Shown here: piece by piece, positions 17,501-25,324 of the stretch | How the letters are laid out: every line of letters begins with the position of its first letter | How positions within the stretch are numbered: the stretch's first letter is position 1 | Source: Pseudomonadota bacterium | GTDB taxonomy: Bacteria; Pseudomonadota; Gammaproteobacteria; Xanthomonadales; SZUA-38 | NCBI GenBank assembly: GCA_039033415.1 | Contig: JBCCCR010000017.1 | Location: forward strand, 62,001-126,000 | Direction of reading: 5' to 3' | DNA length: 64,000 nucleotides | Notes under the pieces: generated by a model | What the model was told of the DNA's origin: nothing | Databases searched by the model: none | Seen by the model: the letters and a program-made list of their open reading frames with translations, nothing else | Position numbers and translations under genes: made by a program

Positions 17501-20446
17501 CTCACCGGAGAGACGCTTTACCGATTCACCTACACCGAAGACGGCCAGCTCGCGAGCGTAACCGATACCTTCGGCCTGGAAACCACCATAGAGCGGGACG
17601 CCGAAGGCCATCCGACAACGGTTGTTGCCCCCTTTGGTCAACGAACGTCATTGACTGTCGATACCGAGGGCTATCTCGCATCGATTGCCAATGCTGCGGG
17701 CAATACGCAGCGCATTGAATCCGACAGCTTGGGCCTGATAACGCGCTTTACGAACGCGAATGGACACGTCACCGACTACCAGTTCAACGGCCGAGGCTTG
17801 CTCAACGGTTTCGCCGCCAGCGATGGGTATGGGCTCACCTATACCCAGAAAACGATCAACAACTCGACGGGCCGTGGCCGGGAAGTAACGACCACGACAG
17901 CGTTGGGCGCAGCAAGCGTGAGCCGGGCAATCCGGGATCGCGATGGCAACACCGTTCTCACGAGCATCGATCGGGATGGCGCAGAGACTCGAACTGCCGA
18001 GGAAAGGGATGGCTCCCTGGAAACCACCTTCCCCTCCGGCACCATTGATCGCAGTTCCATTGATACCCGGTTGCAATTGGGCGCACAGGTGCCCGCCAAT
18101 GAGGTCTTTGTCCGCCAGACTCCGCAAGGCAAGAGTCTAATGGTCGTAACTGATCGGGTGCTTGCAGCCGATCCATCTGATCCTTTGCGTCTCGCAGCGC
18201 TGACCGACACCCGTCAGATTGGCGAAAGGGTGCAAACCGTCACGTTTGACGCGCAGACCAGGACCATCACGAGCACATCACCGGTTGGACGGTCTGAGAT
18301 CACGGTCATCGACGACTTGGGAAGGCCCATTTCATACCAGCTAGCGGACGCTTCGAGCCCCGTTTTAACCGAATTTGATGCTCTCGGACGGGCGACGCGG
18401 AACACGTTTGGGTCACGCTTTGTGGACTTCGTTTACAACGACCTTGGCCTGCTCGAGAGTCAAACCAATGCCGCCGGCAGCCAGCGGCGCTATGCCTACG
18501 ATGCGGCCGATCGTCCGATCAGCATCACTTCCCCCGAAGGCCGAGAAACCCGTTTGTCGTATGACCAGAACGGCAATTTGACGGAGGTCACCATGCCCGG
18601 CGGACAGGTTCATCGCATGACCTATACGGAATTTGACGAGATGGCGACCTATCAGGCGCCAAGCAGCGGGCAGCTCGTGCAGTCTTTTGATATTGACCGA
18701 CGACGAACCTCCGTGACCGCGCCCGATGGCTCTGCGCAGGAATTTGCACTGTCTCCCGGTGGTCGAACGCTGTCGATGGGCTACCCTGAGGCCGATGTCA
18801 CCTTTCAATACCAGGGCAATACCAAGTTCATGACTCAAATGACCTGGGAGCTGGCTGGTGGCGCGCGAACCAACACCACATCGATGACCTTTGACGGCGA
18901 TCTGCCGACAAGCATCCAGATTGATGGCGATATGTTTACCTATCGCTATGACGACGCCATGCGTCTGGCGGGCGTCACCATCAACAGCCAGCCTGAACTG
19001 AGTCGATCCCATGACGATGACGATCTTGTCATCGCCTATGGCGACTATGCGGTCAGCCGGAACAACCCGGGAGGAGCACCCGATCGATATTTCGACGGAA
19101 CCGCAGAGATCACCTTCGAGTTTGACGGCGCGCAACGCATCGTTCGCCGAACGCACACCGTGGCAGGCAACGTGATTTACGATCTGACGCAGAGCTTCGA
19201 CTCCGTGAGTGGACGTCTGAGCGAAAAGACCGAAACGGTCAACGGGGTCGAACAGACGCGCAGTTATCAGTTCAATCGCGACGGTGAGTTGACCACCGTG
19301 ACCGAAAATGCGATTCAGTCTGAAATCTACACGTATGACTTCAACGCCAACCGCACCGGCGCCAATGGACTTGAGGCAACCTTCGATGACGCCGACCGAT
19401 TACAGTCCCAGGGTTCTCGCAGCTACAGCTACGACGTCAACGGTCGACTGTCCCAGCGGGACAATGTTCAGTTCAGCTACAGTTCCCGCGGAGAATTGCT
19501 GGACGTCACGCTGTCGGGTGGACAGAGCATTGAGTACAGCTATGACGGTATGGGACGACAGGTTGCTCGTAGCGATGCCGACGGGACCACGATCTATCTT
19601 TATGGTGATGCAGACAACCCGTTTCAGCTTTCTGCGAGCCGAAATCCGGGTGGTCTGCTAACCGAGTACTGGTATGACGAGGCGGACCTGCTGATCGGAC
19701 TGCGCCAGGGAACGGAGGTGTTTTATGTGGCTTCCGATCCAGTCGGAAGCCCGCGCGTGATCGTGGACAGCACGGGTACCTTGGTTCGGGACATCAGCTA
19801 CGACAGCTTCGGGCGTATCGTATCTGACAGTAATCCGGCTTTCCCCATGGTCCTGGGATTTGCCGGAGGCGTTGCCGATCCGGCAACGGGCCTGGTTCGA
19901 TTCGGATTCAGGGATTACGATCCGGAGATCGGGCGCTGGACTTCTGCAGATCCGCTTCTGTTCGCCGGCGGTCAGTTCAATCTGTACGCGTACGTCAACA
20001 ACAATCCGCTGGAATTCCGAGATCCGACAGGCATGTTCTGTACCGGATTCTCCCAGTACGACAAATGGGGCGGGGGCGCAAAATTCTGTTTTATTGAGGG
20101 GCGTTGGTCACTGTGTGCGGATGTGGGTTTTGGCTTTGGCGGCGGACCGTTTGTAGACCCCTTCGGCAACCCCACTGATTCCTATGCCGATTCGCGTTAC
20201 GTCTCCGGCAGCGTCGGCCTTGCATGCGGGCCCGTTGGTCTTGGGTTTGAGGTCAAGCTGGATCGTTGCGGCCGTGCCAAGAAATCGTTCGCTTGCCGCA
20301 TTGGACCCATTGATCTCTGTAACCTTCGAAATAGTCTCGCCAGTTTTGTGAAGAGGGATGACGCTCTCTTTACCGTTAAAAACGTCAAGTGCAAAGTGGA
20401 AGGTGCGGTGAAAGGTGGGGCCTGTATCGGGACTAATACATTCTAA
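14549..20446 (+). CDS. Giant secreted RHS/YD-repeat protein with NHL-like propeller
   Basis: The 1965-residue protein has a signal peptide (residues 1-20, ending SYG-Q), then at once VFQDGFEG, the GFE motif other proteins here carry at their C-terminus. Residues about 70-370 are beta-rich modules. An NHL/teneurin-like propeller (VVTIAGGGD, TIAGSPGVAGFSGDGGP, DLLVVDRGNGRIR) covers about 605-950. YD repeats such as YAYDAADRPISITSPEGRETRLSYD run to about 1780. The RHS core ends with GLVRFGFRDYDPEIGRWTSADP...NLYAYVNNNPLEFRDPTG near 1830. The last 130 residues are Gly/Cys-rich and match no toxin I know. The layout resembles teneurins and secreted YD-repeat proteins. No VgrG, PAAR or immunity gene is adjacent, so a toxin role is unproven. 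Confidence 0.85.
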   Translation: MMERWVLLTALLIASAASYGQPVSVFQDGFEGTSGLLNAPGLPQGVGYTLYDASRFLYTGPDPIQTGMDPALIQPDKVAVIRGRILGRDGGPRSGVIVKIRSAAEFGETRSRGDGWFDLVVNGGGPMTVSFSGEGVLPLQRSIEVPWDEYVVLDDCVVTPLASKVDTIDLASNTEMQVAEGPVSEDGAGQRKPALLFPAGVAAEMVMPDGSRSPLNEINVRATEYTVGPTGPAAMPGSLPSTSAYTYAVELSVDEAMAEGARTVAFDQPIPLYVENYIGVPVGAAVPVAYYDSDRSAWVAEPDGLALEILATDNGLATLDLDGDGLADDDSSLADLGITPTEREYLAGKYQPGQTLWRVAIDHFTPFDLNHPDLPDLPSPPPPDPGGGGLGRSARPENRKIDNPCEDQGSVIECENRVLGKQVAVQGTEFSLNYRSDRVLGRNEGQLMEINLGNSINPLLSRISLRIEVAGQVFERDFDPPGGTFVYEWDGLDAYGRSVDGTVEALVEISYFNRVSYCTRRFVNGRPSFGRLFFTDECMATDPSLNVAELATTNRRRIRLRARDYRTLGLGGWTLNQHHRFDTATQTLFYGDGREDSTPTVDSGIVVTIAGGGDQSGEEVPALDADLRTNGARISGLATAPDGRIYFSLDQQQVVRVVDTDGLIRTIAGSPGVAGFSGDGGPAISALLSDPGALSLAPDGDLLVVDRGNGRIRAIERDGSIRTVAGGGSDVPVDEGIALATDLSGINELAVRSDGAFFVTILENPPSRFGSTWSIETDGRLSDLDDSSEFLQLDDSGRLLLAQSDSVRYLLPAGKLNVIFGSFDVFTAARKGNFLDNTLVRSLVVNPEGELLFSNNNRCITLIASPAKQGPVDLSDGFATRLYAGPRLTLAGYDNNAFNCTNEQAGAGEPHTTNALQARFGGDLILDLMPDGDLLIADGLLGRIRLLTGRAGSGTSGDIVVADRDTPQIYQFDRQGRHLATLNVLTGETLYRFTYTEDGQLASVTDTFGLETTIERDAEGHPTTVVAPFGQRTSLTVDTEGYLASIANAAGNTQRIESDSLGLITRFTNANGHVTDYQFNGRGLLNGFAASDGYGLTYTQKTINNSTGRGREVTTTTALGAASVSRAIRDRDGNTVLTSIDRDGAETRTAEERDGSLETTFPSGTIDRSSIDTRLQLGAQVPANEVFVRQTPQGKSLMVVTDRVLAADPSDPLRLAALTDTRQIGERVQTVTFDAQTRTITSTSPVGRSEITVIDDLGRPISYQLADASSPVLTEFDALGRATRNTFGSRFVDFVYNDLGLLESQTNAAGSQRRYAYDAADRPISITSPEGRETRLSYDQNGNLTEVTMPGGQVHRMTYTEFDEMATYQAPSSGQLVQSFDIDRRRTSVTAPDGSAQEFALSPGGRTLSMGYPEADVTFQYQGNTKFMTQMTWELAGGARTNTTSMTFDGDLPTSIQIDGDMFTYRYDDAMRLAGVTINSQPELSRSHDDDDLVIAYGDYAVSRNNPGGAPDRYFDGTAEITFEFDGAQRIVRRTHTVAGNVIYDLTQSFDSVSGRLSEKTETVNGVEQTRSYQFNRDGELTTVTENAIQSEIYTYDFNANRTGANGLEATFDDADRLQSQGSRSYSYDVNGRLSQRDNVQFSYSSRGELLDVTLSGGQSIEYSYDGMGRQVARSDADGTTIYLYGDADNPFQLSASRNPGGLLTEYWYDEADLLIGLRQGTEVFYVASDPVGSPRVIVDSTGTLVRDISYDSFGRIVSDSNPAFPMVLGFAGGVADPATGLVRFGFRDYDPEIGRWTSADPLLFAGGQFNLYAYVNNNPLEFRDPTGMFCTGFSQYDKWGGGAKFCFIEGRWSLCADVGFGFGGGPFVDPFGNPTDSYADSRYVSGSVGLACGPVGLGFEVKLDRCGRAKKSFACRIGPIDLCNLRNSLASFVKRDDALFTVKNVKCKVEGAVKGGACIGTNTF

Positions 20447-20482
20447 GCCTGTACATTGAATTAGCTTGGATCCGATAGCGTC

Positions 20483-20621
20483 TCAACAACCTACGGAAGA
20501 AACTCCGTGCCGGGTCGAGCGCGGCTTCGGACATCAAAGACCCGACTTAAATCATGGTCTTACGGCCAAGCGGTTTGCCTCTCAAACGGGTGAGAGAGCT
20601 CCGCGGCAATTTTGTCTCACA
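20483..20621 (+). repeat. Direct repeat copy B, decayed tRNA-Leu-derived att-like site
   Basis: This copy aligns with copy A at 7169-7310: CGGAAGAAACTCCGTGCCGG, then TCGAGC, CGG-CA-CAAA, CATGG-CTTAC-GCCA and TTTTGTCTC. The T-loop T and several T-stem pairs have changed, and the CCA has become TCA, so it cannot be a working tRNA. It falls between the RHS gene stop and the sigma factor gene. It also overlaps the open frame upstream of the sigma factor, which argues against very early starts for that gene. Confidence 0.65.
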
Positions 20622-20726
20622 GATGTCGGCAGGCACCGAAATGGGTTTGAGGAGCTTTCGTCGAGATTCGCTGAGAACGCTACCAAAAGGCGTGGTCCGG
20701 CTGCTTTTCCTCGTCGCGGGGTCTCT

Positions 20727-21392
20727 TTGCTTTGGGGGGAAATCCTCTATCATGACTCTTCAAATACCAAAGATAAGCCGTTTCATCGGACCCAGCCCAT
20801 CACTAGCAAACCCGACAAAGCGCCAATAGACGCCGACGAAACAGTGGAAGCGGCTTACGCGCACCATCGACCGGTGCTGGCGGCATTTCTGGCGCAGCGC
20901 CTCGCTCGCCAGGAAGACGTGGAGGAAATTCTGCAGGAAGCTTTTGCCCGCGCGCTCGACCAGGAAAAACGTCAAGAGGTTCACTCTCCGCGCGCTTATC
21001 TGTTTATCGTCGCCCGCAATCTGCTTTCCCGCAAGCTCCGGCGCCAGTCGCGGACGGTCGATTCGGAGGTCAGTCAAGCCTGTCTGAAGCAGGCGCCCTG
21101 CGGGGAGCGGCCGCCGGAAGACCAGGCCCATCAGCGCCTGAAGCTCGAAGCTCTCCAGCAGGCTGTCGACGGGTTGCCGACCCAGTGCCGACGGGTATTC
21201 TTGCTGCGCAAGGTCAACGGTGCCAGCCAGAAGCAGATTGCCCGGCGTCTGAATATTTCCGTGAGCACCGTCGAACGCCATATCACTAACGCTATGACTC
21301 GCCTCCGAGCTGCGCTTAGCGCTCAGGGCTACAACCCTCGATCCGGTTTGGTTAACAACGGGCGCTCGGTGCCCAAAAGGAAAGACCGCTGA
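20727..21392 (+). CDS. ECF sigma factor (FecI-like)
   Basis: This is a sigma-70 family extracytoplasmic-function factor. Region 2 is AYAHHRPVLAAFLAQRLARQEDVEEILQEAFARA, and region 4 carries the helix-turn-helix QKQIARRLNISVSTVERH. It ends one base into the anti-sigma gene (TGATG). The start is uncertain. The frame has no ATG; TTG at 20727 (GGGG upstream) and GTG at 20844 (182 residues, the typical length) are both possible. An ATG at 20752 with a strong GGGGGGA upstream is in the +1 frame and hits a stop at 20827, so a frameshift near 20752-20827 is also conceivable. It likely activates the downstream receptor operon when released by the FecR partner. Confidence 0.8.
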   Translation: MLWGEILYHDSSNTKDKPFHRTQPITSKPDKAPIDADETVEAAYAHHRPVLAAFLAQRLARQEDVEEILQEAFARALDQEKRQEVHSPRAYLFIVARNLLSRKLRRQSRTVDSEVSQACLKQAPCGERPPEDQAHQRLKLEALQQAVDGLPTQCRRVFLLRKVNGASQKQIARRLNISVSTVERHITNAMTRLRAALSAQGYNPRSGLVNNGRSVPKRKDR

Positions 21393-22468
21393 TGAGTCCG
21401 GTTTCGCCACTTACTCCGGACACCTTGGCCGGCAACGCCATAGCCGCCGAGGCCGCGTCTTGGCTCGCCCAACTCGACCAGGGAGAGTTGAGCAACGCCG
21501 ACCGGCTGGCCCTGGCTGAGTGGGTCAATCGCAGCCCCCGTCATGCCGAAGAGCTGCGTCTGTTGGCGCAGCTGTGGAGCGACGTCGATGGGTGCTTGGA
21601 CGATCTGCTTTTGACGGCCGAAAAACCCTCACTGTGGAGGGTGCTGCGGCACGGTTTCGTTATTCGACCACTGCAGCTAGCGTCGGCGGCTGCCGCAGGT
21701 GTCGCTCTGCTGGCGCTCGGCTCTGCGCTTTGGCTGGGGCAAGTAAGCCTTGACCCGGCGGCAGTGCCGCCGGCTGTGCACCAGACCCTTCGGGGCGAAT
21801 CGCGTTCGCTTACCCTGTCCGACGGATCCCGGGTTCTGCTCAACACCGATAGCGTGGCGGAAATCCGTGAAACGGCGACCGCCCGAATCGTTCGACTGAT
21901 TCGGGGCGAGGCCATTTTTGAGGTGGAGCCAGACCCCCAAAGGCCGTTTCAGGTAGTGGCGGGAGACGGACTCGTAGAAGCCGTCGGGACGCGCTTTGTC
22001 GTGCGCGTTCTTGAAAACAAAATCAATTTATTGGTTACCAGCGGCCGGGTAAAGCTGGCCGCCTTTGATGCATTGCCGCTCGCGCCCCGAGGGGATGGTC
22101 CGATTTCTTTAGACAACCGGCCCACGGAACTGGTTGATGCCGGCCACCGCGCCCGCCTTGACCGCAGGCAGGCCACGGTCGAACCGGTGGCCCAGAAAAT
22201 TATGGATCGACAGACCGCGTGGCGTGACGGTCGTCTGATATTTGAGGGAGAGCCGCTGGAGTACGTGGTGTCGGAAATCGGTCGCTACACTGAGACGCGC
22301 ATTGTGATATCGGACGCCGACCTGCGAGAAACGCCCATGGGCGGCGTCTTTCAAACGGGGGAAGTCGAGGCGCTGCTGACCGCGCTGGAGAGCTCAATGA
22401 ATATCGAAGTTGACCGCATTCGCGATGACCTGGTGTATCTGAAAAGGAAACCTGACCCGACTCCATGA
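21392..22468 (+). CDS. FecR-type anti-sigma / sigma regulator
   Basis: The 358-residue protein has an N-terminal cytoplasmic FecR_N domain with WLAQLDQGELSNADR (about 28-42) and WVNRSPRHAEEL, which binds the ECF sigma factor. One membrane helix follows (about 96-118, ASAAAAGVALLALGSALWLG). The periplasmic FecR domain has SDGSRVLLNTDS, IRGEAIFEV, PFQVVAGDGLVEAVGTRF and VTSGRVKL. A C-terminal DUF4974-like/STN-like segment (GEPLEYVVSEIGRYTE) should contact the receptor's signalling domain. It overlaps the sigma gene by one base and the receptor gene by four (ATGA). The three form a classic transmembrane signalling set in which substrate binding outside triggers transcription inside. Confidence 0.9.
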   Translation: MSPVSPLTPDTLAGNAIAAEAASWLAQLDQGELSNADRLALAEWVNRSPRHAEELRLLAQLWSDVDGCLDDLLLTAEKPSLWRVLRHGFVIRPLQLASAAAAGVALLALGSALWLGQVSLDPAAVPPAVHQTLRGESRSLTLSDGSRVLLNTDSVAEIRETATARIVRLIRGEAIFEVEPDPQRPFQVVAGDGLVEAVGTRFVVRVLENKINLLVTSGRVKLAAFDALPLAPRGDGPISLDNRPTELVDAGHRARLDRRQATVEPVAQKIMDRQTAWRDGRLIFEGEPLEYVVSEIGRYTETRIVISDADLRETPMGGVFQTGEVEALLTALESSMNIEVDRIRDDLVYLKRKPDPTP

Positions 22469-25272
22469 GAGTTTTTTGGGGGATTTGGCGAGCACGCGAC
22501 TCTTTATGGGGGACGTATGGAATATATCCGTCGGCAACCAGCCTGATCACGCGAGTTGCTGCGGGGCTGCTGTTGCCGTTGAGCATCTGCGCTGAACCGG
22601 ATAGCCGGGAATTCAACTTTGAACTTCCGGCAGCAGCGGCCAGCGAATCGATTACCGCGCTGGCTGAGCAAGCTGACGCAACGGCTATTTTTCCATACGT
22701 GCCTGCCAGGGAGCGGGAGGCAAGACCCTTAAAGGGTCGATACACGCTGGCAGTTGCGCTGGACCGGATTCTGGAAGGCACCGGTTTATCAGGCACAGTG
22801 ACCTCCGATGGGGTAATCACGGTAGGGCTGCCGGTCCAATCAAAATCTGGAGGCAGTCCTATGCAAAGCAAGCAACCCAAAGCAGGTGTTGTCGGCGCGC
22901 TCACAGCGTTTCTCGCGTCGGTATTCACCCCGGCGATCAGCACAGCGCAAACCGAAACTGACGATGAGGCCGCCAGCGGCGTCATCGAAGAAATCATATC
23001 GATCGGCACCCGCTCCACCCGACCGCGAACGGCTACCAACTCGCCCGTTCCGGTTGACGTCATTTCCGGCGCTGATTTTAACGCCATGGGCAACACGGCT
23101 GACCTGACCGATAACCTGAAGGCCTTCGTCCCCTCCTACACCGCCACGCCGGCCACTGGGGATGGCAGTGCCTTTGTCCGACCGACGTCGCTGCGAGGCA
23201 TGGCGTCGGATCAGACCCTTGTGCTGATCAACGGCAAGCGTCGACACCGTTCAGCATTGGTGCAGTTTTTTGCGCCAGCCGCCGGCAACGGCGCCCATGG
23301 GGTCGATATCGGTATGATTCCGGGCATCGCCATCCAAAGCGTGGAGGTGCTGCGTGACGGCGCCGCCGCCCAATATGGGTCGGATGCCATCGCCGGGGTG
23401 ATCAACTTTGTCACCAAGCGCAACAACGAGGGCGGCGACCTGCTGCTGCAGTATGGCGAGCACTTCGATGGCGAGTCTAACCTGCGGGCCGCCGGCAATA
23501 TCGGGTTTGGCGCGGACAGCAACGGTTTTTTCAACTTGTCGTTTGAATACTCCGACAATGACGCGCTGTCCCGAGGCATCCAGTCACCCAGCGCCCAGGC
23601 CCTCCTGGACTCGGGCATTGCAAGCGTCGGCTCTGACGCCCCATTTGGCGATGCGCCGCTCGTGCAGACCTGGGGTCGACCGGAATACTCCGGTAGCCGG
23701 CTCTTTATCAACTCCGGCTTTGAGCTGGACAACGGATCTGAGCTTTACTTCTTCGGCAACTACGCGCAAACGGAAGGTCGCTACCGGTTTTTCTATCGCC
23801 CGCCGACCCATCCCAGCCTGGTCCCGCTGCGAGAGCAGGGTTTTACCGGCCTGCCCGGCGGCTATACGCCGTTTCTGGATGGTGATCAGGACGACTACAG
23901 CCTGGTCGGCGGCTGGACTGGCGAGTTTGCCAGCGGCATGACCTACGACTTCAGTATCGGGTTTGGCGGCAACGAACTCGACTATTTTCTGAATAACACC
24001 ATCAACCAGGATCTGGGGCTGGTCAACGGCCAGCCAGCCCAGCGAGACTTTGACGTGGGCGGCTACGAGCAAGAAGAGATCAACCTCAACGCAGATTTCT
24101 CCAAGGCGTTGAGCGACCGCCTCAATCTGGCTTTTGGCCTCGAGTGGCGCGAGGAAACGTACACCGCTATCGCTGGGGAGCCCAACTCTTTTCTCGGCGC
24201 AGGCTCAAACGGCTTTGGCGGAATCCGTCCCCAGGATGCCGGCGAGTTTGATCGAGACAACGTCGCGGTCTACGGCGATCTGGAGCACGACATCAGCGAC
24301 ACCTGGCTCATGCAGTACGCGCTGCGTTATGAAGATTTTTCGGACTTTGGCAGCACCGTTAACGGCAAGGTTGCCACACGGGTGAACGTGAGCGACAACA
24401 CGGCCATCCGCGGCGCGATCTCCACCGGTTTTCACGCGCCAACCCCGGGCCAGGCCAACGTCCGTACCACCATCACCACCTTCGACGGCGCCACGGGTCT
24501 GCAGGTTGAAGAAGGGCTTGTGCCTTCGACCAGCCCCCTGGTAGCCGCCGTCGGCGGCACTGCCCTCAAGGAAGAAGAATCGCTGAACCTGAGTGCTGGT
24601 TTTACCACCCTGATTGGGGACGCCACCACCCTGACCGTCGACTTTTACAACGTCGAGGTGGACGATCGAATTTACCGGACTGGCGATATCACCGTGCCGG
24701 GTCAGGATGGCACCATCTCTTTTTACACCAACGCGCTCGACGTGGAGCACCAGGGAGTCGACGTGGTGGTCACAAGCGATATCGATTGGGGCGACGTGAT
24801 CAGCACGCGCTTAATCCTCGCCTATAACTACAATGAGATTGATGTAACTGGACAGACCCAGGTTGCTGGCGTCAATCCGGTCAGCGATTCGCTGATCGAG
24901 GACATTGAAAACAACTACCCCGAACACCGCTGGTCGCTCACCACCAACACATCCCTGAACGACCAGTGGAACCTGCTCCTGCGTGGCAATTTTTACGGTG
25001 AGCATTTCGACGAGCGCGGCACCATTGGTGGCCCGGACGGCAACCGCAGTGCGGAGATCGGGAGCACCTTCTACGTCGACATGGAGCTCGGCTATGATGT
25101 CAACGAAAGCCTGCGCCTGGTGCTTGGCGCGTCCAATCTGTTTGATGAATTCATCGACGAAGTTGGTCCGCCGAACGCCAACCGGCTCAGCGTTGGCCTT
25201 CAGTATCCCCGCCGCAGTGTAGCCAACTACGAGGGTGGATCCTGGTATCTGCGAGGCGAATGGCGCTTCTGA
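22465..25272 (+). CDS. TonB-dependent receptor with N-terminal STN signalling domain
   Basis: The 935-residue open frame begins with a hydrophobic export segment (about 28-43) and an STN domain (about 50-125, FNFELPAAAASESITALAEQ, then LDRILEGTGLSGTV). At residue 133 there is a second start with its own signal peptide (MQSKQPKAGVVGALTAFLAS to PAISTAQ). The plug follows (RPTSLRGMASDQTLVLINGKRRH, VEVLRDGAAAQYGSDAIAGVINFVTK) and then a barrel ending YLRGEWRF. The substrate is unknown. The sigma/FecR pair upstream suggests substrate-induced expression. The aminotransferase and FAD oxidase downstream hint at an amino compound, but that is inference. Confidence 0.88.
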   Translation: MRVFWGIWRARDSLWGTYGIYPSATSLITRVAAGLLLPLSICAEPDSREFNFELPAAAASESITALAEQADATAIFPYVPAREREARPLKGRYTLAVALDRILEGTGLSGTVTSDGVITVGLPVQSKSGGSPMQSKQPKAGVVGALTAFLASVFTPAISTAQTETDDEAASGVIEEIISIGTRSTRPRTATNSPVPVDVISGADFNAMGNTADLTDNLKAFVPSYTATPATGDGSAFVRPTSLRGMASDQTLVLINGKRRHRSALVQFFAPAAGNGAHGVDIGMIPGIAIQSVEVLRDGAAAQYGSDAIAGVINFVTKRNNEGGDLLLQYGEHFDGESNLRAAGNIGFGADSNGFFNLSFEYSDNDALSRGIQSPSAQALLDSGIASVGSDAPFGDAPLVQTWGRPEYSGSRLFINSGFELDNGSELYFFGNYAQTEGRYRFFYRPPTHPSLVPLREQGFTGLPGGYTPFLDGDQDDYSLVGGWTGEFASGMTYDFSIGFGGNELDYFLNNTINQDLGLVNGQPAQRDFDVGGYEQEEINLNADFSKALSDRLNLAFGLEWREETYTAIAGEPNSFLGAGSNGFGGIRPQDAGEFDRDNVAVYGDLEHDISDTWLMQYALRYEDFSDFGSTVNGKVATRVNVSDNTAIRGAISTGFHAPTPGQANVRTTITTFDGATGLQVEEGLVPSTSPLVAAVGGTALKEEESLNLSAGFTTLIGDATTLTVDFYNVEVDDRIYRTGDITVPGQDGTISFYTNALDVEHQGVDVVVTSDIDWGDVISTRLILAYNYNEIDVTGQTQVAGVNPVSDSLIEDIENNYPEHRWSLTTNTSLNDQWNLLLRGNFYGEHFDERGTIGGPDGNRSAEIGSTFYVDMELGYDVNESLRLVLGASNLFDEFIDEVGPPNANRLSVGLQYPRRSVANYEGGSWYLRGEWRF
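22849..22863 (+). promoter_or_regulatory. Internal ribosome binding site and start in TonB receptor gene
   Basis: GGAGG at 22849-22853 lies seven bases before ATG 22861, inside the receptor frame. The ATG opens a complete signal peptide and a full plug-barrel receptor of 803 residues. Translation could therefore yield two forms, with and without the STN signalling domain. This site is stronger by sequence than the one at 22465. Confidence 0.65.
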
Positions 25273-25294
25273 GGTGTGCGCCATAAGTTAGACC

Positions 25295-25323
25295 AAGAGC
25301 CCGCGCCATGCGGGCTCTTTTTT
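25295..25323. terminator. Intrinsic terminator after TonB receptor
   Basis: AAGAGCCCGC (25295-25304) pairs perfectly with GCGGGCTCTT (25310-25319) around a five-base loop and is followed by a T-run to 25323. It lies between the plus-strand receptor and the convergent aminotransferase stop. On the minus strand only short A/T stretches flank it, so it mainly serves the receptor operon. Confidence 0.85.
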
Positions 25324-25324
25324 G

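Noticed and set aside
18413-19156. 247-codon open frame on the minus strand
   Set aside because: It is fully antisense to the RHS repeats and its codon pattern mirrors the real gene; no start signal and no recognisable domain.
14549-20446. Type VI-delivered RHS toxin
   Set aside because: It has a Sec signal, no PAAR/VgrG neighbour, no immunity-like gene downstream and no known toxin motif in the tail.
20466-20726. N-terminal extension of the sigma factor frame
   Set aside because: It overlaps the tRNA-derived repeat B, is Arg/Gly-rich without family similarity, and begins at a TTG with no ribosome binding site.
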